The notes below the pieces were generated by a model. The model did no database searches and was not told the origin of the DNA. It saw only the letters and a program-made list of their open reading frames with translations. From NCBI RefSeq assembly GCF_002207865.1, contig NZ_BDQM01000013.1:52247-116246 (forward strand): a stretch of DNA of 64,000 nt. Direction: 5' to 3'. The translations under genes and the position numbers were made by a program. Positions 57,576 through 64,000 of this stretch are shown here, piece after piece (within the stretch, counting starts at the first letter, position 1; every line of letters starts with the position of its first letter). The stretch comes from Colwellia marinimaniae. Its GTDB lineage: Bacteria > Pseudomonadota > Gammaproteobacteria > Enterobacterales > Alteromonadaceae.

Positions 57576-57644
57576 GTTGACGTAAAGGTAAAGTTAAATG
57601 AGGTTATTACTTCATACTATACCTAGGTATAAATTAGCTATACT
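57576..57644 (+). promoter_or_regulatory. Candidate control region of the bkd genes
   Basis: TTGACGTAAAGGTAAAG lies near 57577 and a perfect 14-base palindrome TATACCTAGGTATA at 57618-57631, followed by -10-like TATACT. The first resembles the ACGTAAA-rich sites I associate with LiuR, the MerR-type regulator of branched-chain amino acid degradation in related bacteria, but only partly. I cannot fix the transcription start. The rest of 57413-57781 holds nothing else I recognise. Confidence 0.35.
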
Positions 57645-57781
57645 AACAAAAAATAATTAATAGTTAATAGCCATTTTCTTTAATTTACTGACCACTAAGG
57701 GTGAGTAAATCAATTTGGTATCAACTTTCGCAGACTTTAACCGCAATAGCTTGCGCGTTAGGGGAACAAGAAGAGAACATT

Positions 57782-58963
57782 ATGAGCACAGAACTTTATA
57801 ATGATGGACCCGTAGTGCATCAGCCTACTTTTATCGACGGACACAGTGTTGAAATTCCTGAATTGAGAATTTTACAACAAGACGGTACAACCTACCCCAA
57901 TGCTGATTTACCAGACATTGACCAAACGTTAGCAATAAAAATTTATCATACCTTTGCCTTTCATCGGGTATTCGATGAACGCATGGTGGCATCACAGCGC
58001 CAAGGTCGTTTAAGCTTTTACATGACCGCATTGGGTGAAGAGGCTGCAAGTGTTGGTGGTGCTGCGGGATTACAACCACAAGATATGATCATGATGCAAT
58101 ATCGCGAACAAGGTGCATTAATGTTTCGCGGTTTTAGCCTTAAAAACTTCATGAATCAACTTTTCAGTAATGCCGACGATTTAGGTAAAGGTCGTCAAAT
58201 GCCTATTCATTACGGCTCAAAAGAACTGAACTGTATGACGGTATCTTCTACGCTTGCTACGCAAATCCCACAAGCAACGGGTTATGCTTATGGACAAAAG
58301 TTACAAGGTCTTGATGCAGTAACCATTTGTTACTTTGGTGAAGGCGCGGCTTCAGAAGGCGATTTTCATGCGGGCTTAAATATGGCGGCAGTACAAGAGG
58401 TGCCGGTTATCTTTTTCTGTCGAAACAATGGTTATGCAATCTCGACGCCTGCTGATGAGCAGTTTAGAGGTAACGGTATAGCCTCTCGTGGAGTTGGTTA
58501 TGGCATTAAAACCATTCGTATTGATGGCAATGATATTCTTGCTGTGCTAAAAGCCACACAAATTGCCCGTGCTTATGCGGTAAAAGAGCATAAGCCGGTA
58601 TTAATTGAAGCGATGTCTTATCGTCTTGGCGCTCACTCCACTTCGGACGATCCATCAGGTTACCGTACCAAAGAAGAAGAAGCTAAGTGGCAAGCGAATG
58701 ATCCTATTTTACGGATGAAAAACTGGTTAGTTAAACAAAATTGGTGGGATGAAGCGCAAGAAACCGCTTTATTTGAAAAACTCAGAGAAGAAATATTAGC
58801 CGCGGTAAAAGTGGCTGAGGTCATTGATAAACCGCACATAGATACCATGATAACGGATGTTTATGATGTGCCATCGGCACAGCTGCAAGCTCAATTAGAT
58901 GAGGTGAAAGCTCACATTAATAAGTATCCAGAAGCTTATCCATTTACTGCGGGGAAATTCTAA
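57782..58963 (+). CDS. bkdA1: Branched-chain 2-oxoacid dehydrogenase E1 alpha subunit
   Basis: A 393-residue E1 alpha. The thiamine diphosphate site is 'YFGEGAASEGDFHAGLNM' with the downstream 'CRNNGYAIST', and the regulatory loop 'YRLGAHSTSDDPSGYR' is present. With E1 beta it decarboxylates the 2-oxoacids of valine, leucine and isoleucine. ATG 57782 is chosen for the upstream AAGAAGAG and the start 'MSTELYNDG'; the frame is open from 57701. Its 3' end is tandemly duplicated before bkdA2. Confidence 0.93.
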   Translation: MSTELYNDGPVVHQPTFIDGHSVEIPELRILQQDGTTYPNADLPDIDQTLAIKIYHTFAFHRVFDERMVASQRQGRLSFYMTALGEEAASVGGAAGLQPQDMIMMQYREQGALMFRGFSLKNFMNQLFSNADDLGKGRQMPIHYGSKELNCMTVSSTLATQIPQATGYAYGQKLQGLDAVTICYFGEGAASEGDFHAGLNMAAVQEVPVIFFCRNNGYAISTPADEQFRGNGIASRGVGYGIKTIRIDGNDILAVLKATQIARAYAVKEHKPVLIEAMSYRLGAHSTSDDPSGYRTKEEEAKWQANDPILRMKNWLVKQNWWDEAQETALFEKLREEILAAVKVAEVIDKPHIDTMITDVYDVPSAQLQAQLDEVKAHINKYPEAYPFTAGKF

Positions 58964-59094
58964 TCATGGCGAAAATCTATATTGACCAAGTGTGTGGTAT
59001 CAGCACTGACTTCCATGAAGCTTACCCAACTACAGCAGCACTGACTTTCATGAAGCTTACCCAACTACAGCCGCAGGGAACTTTTAATCATGGC
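58931..59094 (+). repeat. Repeated bkdA1 3' end between bkdA1 and bkdA2
   Basis: GAAGCTTA-CCA...TAATCATGGC occurs at the true end of bkdA1 (58931-58970) and again just before bkdA2 (59052-59094). A 35-base direct repeat (CACTGACTT-CATGAAGCTTACCCAACTACAGC) lies at 59004 and 59039. The last copy would encode [15 protein letters not shown], which looks like an E1 alpha C-terminus. A 45-codon frame (58966-59103) starting at a good ribosome binding site spans the repeats and overlaps the bkdA2 start in another frame. Confidence 0.85.
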
Positions 59095-60067
59095 ACAACT
59101 TAATTTATTACATGCCATTAATAGCGCGCTAGATATTGCCATGGCCGAAAATGAGCGCACGGTTTGTTTTGGTGAAGATGTTGGGCATTTTGGTGGCGTA
59201 TTTCGTGCCACCAGTGGCTTACAAGAAAAATACGGCAAAGCACGTTGTTTCAATACACCGCTAGTAGAGCAGGGCATTATTGGTTTTGCTAACGGCTTAG
59301 CTGCCCAAGGCAGCGTTGCCATTGCTGAAATTCAATTTGCCGATTACATTTTCCCTGCTTTTGATCAAATTGTTAATGAAGCGGCTAAATTCCGCTACCG
59401 TACCGGTAATGAATTTAATGTTGGTAAACTCACTATTCGTACTCCATACGGTGGTGGTATTGCCGGTGGTTTATATCATAGTCAATCGCCAGAAGCTTAT
59501 TTTGCTCATACACCAGGCTTAAAAGTGGTTATCCCGCGTAACCCGTATCAAGCGAAAGGTTTATTACTTGCTTCGATTCGTGATGATAACCCCGTGATAT
59601 TTTTTGAGCCGAAACGTTTATATCGAGCGTCGGTTGGTGAAGTACCAGAAGAAGATTATCAGTTGCCATTAGGTAAAGCTGAAGTGGTACAAACGGGTAC
59701 GGATATCACTTTACTCGCTTGGGGCGCACAAATGGAAATCATTGAAAAAGCCGCACAAATGGCCAGTAACGATGGTATTTCTTGTGAAGTGATCGATTTA
59801 CGTACTATCTTGCCTTGGGATATTGAAACCATCAGCCGCTCTGTTATGAAAACCGGTCGTTTACTTATCAGTCAAGAAGCACCTTTAACCGCAGGCTTTG
59901 CCAGTGAAATTGCTGCTACCATTCAAAATGAGTGTTTCTTACACCTAGAGTCGCCTATTGCTCGTGTTTGTGGTCTAGATACGCCATACCCATTAGCGTT
60001 AGAAAAAGAGTATGTAAGCGATCACTTAAAAGTATATGAAGCTATCAAAAAAACCGTTAATTTTTAA
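59090..60067 (+). CDS. bkdA2: Branched-chain 2-oxoacid dehydrogenase E1 beta subunit
   Basis: A 325-residue E1 beta with '[20 protein letters not shown]', '[15 protein letters not shown]', '[17 protein letters not shown]' and the C-terminal transketolase domain '[16 protein letters not shown]'. It forms the alpha2-beta2 E1 with bkdA1. Its start ATG 59090 is preceded by CAGGGAAC, itself part of a duplicated stretch. It is 30 bases from bkdB, so one operon. Confidence 0.95.
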   Translation: MAQLNLLHAINSALDIAMAENERTVCFGEDVGHFGGVFRATSGLQEKYGKARCFNTPLVEQGIIGFANGLAAQGSVAIAEIQFADYIFPAFDQIVNEAAKFRYRTGNEFNVGKLTIRTPYGGGIAGGLYHSQSPEAYFAHTPGLKVVIPRNPYQAKGLLLASIRDDNPVIFFEPKRLYRASVGEVPEEDYQLPLGKAEVVQTGTDITLLAWGAQMEIIEKAAQMASNDGISCEVIDLRTILPWDIETISRSVMKTGRLLISQEAPLTAGFASEIAATIQNECFLHLESPIARVCGLDTPYPLALEKEYVSDHLKVYEAIKKTVNF

Positions 60068-60097
60068 CGATAATTCCCTATTAACAGGAAACAGCAC

Positions 60098-61354
60098 ATG
60101 AGTATTGATTTTATATTACCTGATATTGGCGAAGGTATCGTTGAGTGTGAACTTGTCGAGTGGTTAGTAAAAGAAGGTGAAACAATTGTTGAAGATCAGC
60201 CTATCGCTGATGTAATGACGGATAAAGCCTTAGTCCAGATTCCTGCCATGTATTCAGGTGTTGTGGAAAAACTGTATTATAAACAAGGTGAGATTGCTAA
60301 AGTGCATTCGCCACTTTTTTCTATGATTGTTGAAGGTGAAAGTAGCAGTAATGAGGCAAAGGCAGTTACCGCTGAGCCAGAAATCAAAGTTTCTGAGGCC
60401 AAGTCACCTGCTTTAGCAGAAACACTAAGCCCAGCGACATCAGCGACTTGCCAGGCTAGTGTTAATAACAGCAATCAACCCGCCAATGCTAAAGCCCTAG
60501 CAAGTCCCGCCGTTAGACGTGTTGCTCGTGAGCTTGATATTAACATCCACCAAGTTACCGGCAGTGGCAAAAAAGGTCGAGTTTATAAAGATGACGTAGT
60601 GGCATATAGTCAAAATGGTCAAGGTATTACACCAGCGATTGTTGTCGGTGGTACTAGAGTAGAGCCAATTCGTGGTATTAAAAAAGTGATGGCAACCGCG
60701 ATGCAAAATAGTGTCAGTACTATTCCACACTTTACCTATTGTGAAGAGATTGACTTAACTGAGCTCATCGCTTTACGTGGCGAGTTAAAAGAAATTTACG
60801 CTAAGCAAGATATTAAATTAACCATGATGCCTTTCTTTATGAAGGCAATGTCATTAGCGATTAAAGAATACCCTTTGGTTAACTCAAAAGTGAATGAAGA
60901 CTGTACCGAGCTTACTTACTTTGATGATCACAATATTGGTATGGCGGTTGATTCAAAAGTCGGCCTACTTGTTCCTAATATTAAGCAGGTGCAAACTAAG
61001 TCAATATTAGAGTTAGCGAACGATATTATGCGCTTAACAAATGATGCTCGTAGTGGTCGTGTCGCGAGTGAAGATTTGAAAGGTGGCACTATTACCATTT
61101 CTAACATTGGTGCAATAGGTGGCACAGTAGCGACTCCTATTATTAATAAGCCGGAAGTGGCTATAGTTGCCTTGGGGAAATTACAAAAATTACCGCGCTT
61201 TAATGACCAAGGTGAAGTAGTAGCTCGCAGTATTATGCAAGTGAGTTGGTCTGGCGACCATAGAGTTATTGATGGCGGTACTATTGCTCGTTTTTGTAAC
61301 TTATGGAAGTCATTCCTAGAGAAACCGAGTCATATGTTAGTACATATGAGTTAA
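60098..61354 (+). CDS. bkdB: Branched-chain 2-oxoacid dehydrogenase E2 (dihydrolipoyl acyltransferase)
   Basis: A 418-residue E2. One lipoyl domain (residues 1-80, lipoyl Lys in 'VMTDKALVQIPA'), an Ala/Ser/Glu-rich linker, an E1/E3-binding domain ('ASPAVRRVARELDINIHQV', about 137-172), and the catalytic core with 'SWSGDHRVIDGGTIARF' at the C-terminus. It transfers the branched acyl group to CoA. The E3 lipoamide dehydrogenase is not encoded here and is presumably shared. A terminator follows. Confidence 0.95.
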   Translation: MSIDFILPDIGEGIVECELVEWLVKEGETIVEDQPIADVMTDKALVQIPAMYSGVVEKLYYKQGEIAKVHSPLFSMIVEGESSSNEAKAVTAEPEIKVSEAKSPALAETLSPATSATCQASVNNSNQPANAKALASPAVRRVARELDINIHQVTGSGKKGRVYKDDVVAYSQNGQGITPAIVVGGTRVEPIRGIKKVMATAMQNSVSTIPHFTYCEEIDLTELIALRGELKEIYAKQDIKLTMMPFFMKAMSLAIKEYPLVNSKVNEDCTELTYFDDHNIGMAVDSKVGLLVPNIKQVQTKSILELANDIMRLTNDARSGRVASEDLKGGTITISNIGAIGGTVATPIINKPEVAIVALGKLQKLPRFNDQGEVVARSIMQVSWSGDHRVIDGGTIARFCNLWKSFLEKPSHMLVHMS

Positions 61355-61403
61355 CTGCTAAAGCGGTAGTTACTCTATAAAAGCTATAATAAGCTAATAT
61401 ATA

Positions 61404-61452
61404 AAAAGCCCCATTATCATTGGTTAATACCTGAAGATAACGGGGCTTTTTT
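61404..61452 (+). terminator. Intrinsic terminator of the bkd operon
   Basis: AAAAGCCCC plus TTATC pairs with GATAA plus GGGGCTTTT, followed by T, 50 bases after bkdB. It is also suited to stop the convergent peptidase transcript. Confidence 0.85.
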
Positions 61453-61495
61453 AATGGCTCAGGCTAAGACTAACCAGTTTAGTGAGTGCTAAGTC

Positions 61496-63367
61496 TTAAA
61501 AACCACACTGTTTACCTTGGTTTTTGTTTTTCAACCAAATATGTAATGGTGCGAAGTAATCTAAAATCGCACTAGCATCCATTTGCTCACTGCCGGTAAT
61601 AACTTTGTAAGCTTGTTGCCACGGTTGGCTTGAACCCATTTCTAACATGGTATTAAGTGCTGCGCCGGCTTCTTTAGAGTTGTAAATTGAACAGCGGTGA
61701 ATCGGGTCAGTATTACCTGAAATTTCACATAACGCACGATGGAATTCAAATTGTTGAATGTGTGCTAAGAAATATCGGCTATAAGGCACACCACCTGGTA
61801 CGTGGTATTTAGCACCTGGGTCGAATGCATTGACATCGCGATCGATAGGGGCGGCTACACCTTGGTACTTCTCACGTAATTCCCACCATGAGCTGTTGTA
61901 GTTTTCCGGGGTGATTTCACCGGAGTAAACTTTCCAACGCCATTGATCAACCATTAAACCAAAGGGAATAAATGCAATTTTATCAAGGGCTTGCTTCATT
62001 AATAAACCAATGTCTTTTGATTCATCAGGAATGGTATCAATTAAGCCGATTTCCTTTAAGTATTTAGGGGTAACTGATAAGGCAATGGTATCGCCGATAG
62101 CTTCATGGAAACCGTCATTGGCACTGTTTTGGAAGAATACTGGTTGGTCTTTATAAGCACGTTGGTAGTAGTTATGACCTAACTCATGATGGATAACGTT
62201 AAATTCTTCACCGGTTTTTTGGATACACATCTTGATGCGAATATCATCTTTAGCATCTAGATCCCAGGCACTGGCATGACAAGTTACATCCCTGTCGGCA
62301 GGTTTAGTAAATAATGAACGGCTATAAAAAGTTTCTGGTAAGGCGTCAAAACCAAGGGAAGTAAAGAACTTTTCTGCACCACGAACCATGTCTATTTCAT
62401 CATAATTATGAATAGCTAATTGTTTAGTAACATCATAACCAGGATCGGCATCTTCAGGAGCGACTAGGTCGTAAATATTCCCCCAAGATTGCGCCCACAT
62501 ATTACCTAATAAATGAGCCGGAATAGGTTGGTCTTGCGGGACTTTATCGGTACCGTAAGTTTCACCTAACTCAGTTCTCACATAACAATGTAAGTCATCA
62601 TATAGAGGTTTAACTTGACCCCAAAGTCGGTCTAATTCTTTTGCAAAATCATCGGCAGGCATATCATAATTTGAACGCCACATAGCACCTAAATCTGGGT
62701 AACCCAGGCCTTTAGCACCTTCATTAGCAAGCTCTGCTTGGCGGATATAAAGGGGTTTCATTTCTGGGCTAATTTCACGCCAGCCTGACCACATTTCAAG
62801 TAGTTCATCGTAATCGCGAGAATTGGCCATTATAGCGGTCATATCCCCTAAGCTAAGCTTTTCACCCGCTTTAGTGGTATAGCTACCTTTACTATAAATG
62901 CTGCCAAGCTTAGCGCCTATGGTGGCAAGCTCAGCTGATTTACTCGGGTCTTGTGGTGCAGGCATAACTAAGCGTTGTTTTAAAAAGTTTAGTTGACGGC
63001 GTTGTACAGCATTAACGTCTACTTGATCAAAAGTAGCGGCTTGCATGGCGTATCTCACACCAGCATCGGTAGACTTTTGATCGGCATTAGCGGCTAAAAT
63101 CGCTGTGTCTTCAGTGATAAAGTTGGCATATATCCACGCGGCACGTGAACCTTCTAGGTTCATAGCTACCATTTCTTTGGCTACATCATATAAGAATTTT
63201 TGCGCATCTGCCGAGGTTAGTGTTACTTGGCCACTAACGGAGGGCACTTTTTCTACTGAGGCTTGTTGACTTGAACCTTGATCACACGCGGTTAAAGAAG
63301 CGGCAATAATTAAAGCAAGACCGGTAAACTTAAATATTTTTTTAATCTGTTTCATTTTTATAATCAT
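61496..63367 (-). CDS. M2-family peptidyl-dipeptidase (angiotensin-converting-enzyme-like) lipoprotein
   Basis: A 623-residue zinc dipeptidyl carboxypeptidase of family M2. The zinc site is HELGH (H394, E395, H398) with the third ligand E422 in 'DGFHEAIGD', the 24-residue spacing known for ACE. 'PVFFQNSANDGFHEA' and 'AKYHVPGGVPYSRYFLAHI' are also family-typical. The signal peptide ends in the lipobox LTAC, so it is probably an envelope lipoprotein that cuts dipeptides from peptides for nutrition. ATG 63367 or 63355 could start. It is convergent with the bkd operon and stands alone. Confidence 0.93.
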   Translation of the reverse strand: MIIKMKQIKKIFKFTGLALIIAASLTACDQGSSQQASVEKVPSVSGQVTLTSADAQKFLYDVAKEMVAMNLEGSRAAWIYANFITEDTAILAANADQKSTDAGVRYAMQAATFDQVDVNAVQRRQLNFLKQRLVMPAPQDPSKSAELATIGAKLGSIYSKGSYTTKAGEKLSLGDMTAIMANSRDYDELLEMWSGWREISPEMKPLYIRQAELANEGAKGLGYPDLGAMWRSNYDMPADDFAKELDRLWGQVKPLYDDLHCYVRTELGETYGTDKVPQDQPIPAHLLGNMWAQSWGNIYDLVAPEDADPGYDVTKQLAIHNYDEIDMVRGAEKFFTSLGFDALPETFYSRSLFTKPADRDVTCHASAWDLDAKDDIRIKMCIQKTGEEFNVIHHELGHNYYQRAYKDQPVFFQNSANDGFHEAIGDTIALSVTPKYLKEIGLIDTIPDESKDIGLLMKQALDKIAFIPFGLMVDQWRWKVYSGEITPENYNSSWWELREKYQGVAAPIDRDVNAFDPGAKYHVPGGVPYSRYFLAHIQQFEFHRALCEISGNTDPIHRCSIYNSKEAGAALNTMLEMGSSQPWQQAYKVITGSEQMDASAILDYFAPLHIWLKNKNQGKQCGF

Positions 63368-63441
63368 TATTAGATCAGTTGTTAGGTGGCGCTAGTATAT
63401 AAAAATGTATGCTTGATACAAAGTTTATAGGGAAAATAGTT

Positions 63442-63649
63442 ACTTAGCACTGGCATGGCGCAAATTTCGGGCAAAAAAAAGCTCATTCAAAGGAATGAGC
63501 AAACTACAACATGAAACATGGTTGAAATATAAAAACAATAATAAACAAAAACAATGATATAACAGGGAGTCAACACGATCGGGAGGTATTTAACTCACTG
63601 CGTGTTTGAAACTGAGTTAATCATAAATGCTCTGGTTGTATTTTACTGT
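63442..63649 (-). ncRNA. Repeat copy A: candidate structured small RNA on the minus strand
   Basis: One of two 208-base direct repeats (the other at 63716-63923), exactly 274 bases apart with no indels. Read on the minus strand it contains the stem TTAACTCA / TGAGTTAA (63590-63620), then a U-rich single-stranded stretch, then the terminator hairpin GCTCATTC-CTTT-GAATGAGC (63481-63500) and eight T. There is no open frame of note. That layout suggests a short RNA of about 180 bases ending at about 63473. I do not recognise a known family. It could also be a leader element upstream of the M2 peptidase. Confidence 0.5.
63473..63500 (-). terminator. Intrinsic terminator in repeat copy A
   Basis: On the minus strand an 8-base perfect stem with a 4-base loop is followed by eight T. 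Confidence 0.85.
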
Positions 63650-63715
63650 ATAGATAGGGTAACGTTTTGTACTAGAGTGCTGTTGTTAGCTGCAATTTAA
63701 CCTTGTTACGGGAGA

Positions 63716-63923
63716 ACTTAGCACTGCTAATGATCAAATTTCGGGCAAAAAAAAGCTCATTCAAAGGAATGAGCAAACTACAACATGAAACAGGGTTGGA
63801 ATATAAAAACAATAATAAACAAAAACAATGATATAACAGGAAGTAAACACGACAGGGAGCTATTTAACTCACTGCGTGCTTGAAACTGAGTTAATCATAA
63901 ATGCTCTGGTTGTATTTTACTGT
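63716..63923 (-). ncRNA. Repeat copy B: candidate structured small RNA on the minus strand
   Basis: About 95% identical to copy A in its main part, with both hairpins unchanged and differences concentrated in the linker (TCAACACGATCGGGAGG versus TAAACACGACAGGGAGC on the plus strand). The sequence upstream on the minus strand (TACAACAGAG.. / TAGTACAAAACG..) is only loosely similar, so each copy may have its own promoter. The terminator hairpin is at 63755-63774. The window ends 77 bases beyond it; nothing else is recognised in 63924-64000. Confidence 0.5.
63747..63774 (-). terminator. Intrinsic terminator in repeat copy B
   Basis: The same hairpin and T8 tract as in copy A, read on the minus strand. 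Confidence 0.85.
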
Positions 63924-64000
63924 GGCTCTGTTGTAGAACACTGTTGTCACCCATAGGCAGCGATTAATATTTCCTGTTTATTAAGCTTTGCATTACTTTC

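Noticed and set aside
63442..63923. CsrB/CsrC-like RNA on the plus strand because of several GGA motifs
   Set aside because: Only a few GGA motifs occur per copy, they are not in repeated loop positions, and terminators are oriented for the minus strand.

Overview
The window is an AT-rich chromosomal segment of a marine gammaproteobacterium. Gene order and protein sequences fit the Alteromonadales, most likely Colwellia or a close relative; this is a judgement from recognised families and synteny, not a database match. I support about 55 protein genes. Most are core housekeeping genes in the order usual for this group, broken up by small transposon-like elements and tandem repeats. I saw no rRNA or tRNA gene, CRISPR array, prophage or plasmid module.

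Layout. 1-4.1 kb: a DUF2802 protein, an MlaA-type lipoprotein, then ribH-nusB-thiL-pgpA. 4.1-10.7 kb: a 564-base gap, hpf, an RND efflux pair, a 54-residue DUF2986 protein and an unknown membrane protein. 11-15.7 kb: dbpA, zapE, a YggN-like protein and a DTW-domain tRNA-modification enzyme. 15.9-25.8 kb: mmsA (+), then a minus-strand block of serA, rpiA, a small lipoprotein, dapD, glnD, map and a DsbA-family protein. 26.2-48.4 kb: the long plus-strand cluster rpsB-tsf-pyrH-frr-uppS-cdsA-dxr-rseP-bamA-skp-lpxD-fabZ-lpxA-lpxB-rnhB-dnaE-accA-tilS, covering translation, isoprenoid carriers, phospholipid, outer-membrane assembly, lipid A, replication and fatty acid synthesis. 48.4-49.9 kb: an IS630-family insertion sequence and a short non-autonomous relative. 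49.9-57.2 kb: sstT, a PhnA-family protein, fur-fldA-ybfE-DUF2788-ybfF on the minus strand, and seqA-pgm on the plus strand. 57.8-61.4 kb: the E1 alpha, E1 beta and E2 genes of a branched-chain 2-oxoacid dehydrogenase. 61.5-64 kb: a secreted M2-family peptidase and, upstream of it, a duplicated structured segment.

The most interesting material is non-coding. (1) Two 208-base direct repeats at the right edge each carry a conserved hairpin and a minus-strand intrinsic terminator, and may be a tandem pair of small RNAs. (2) A 230-base MITE-like element occurs twice in opposite orientations, with a third end fragment. (3) A second, unrelated MITE-like element abuts the unknown membrane protein gene. 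(4) An IS630 element and a 153-base MITE share terminal sequence. (5) The 3' end of rseP is followed by degenerate tandem copies of itself. (6) In-place short duplications lie in the N-terminus of bamA and at the bkdA1/bkdA2 junction. No clearly new protein-based system was found.
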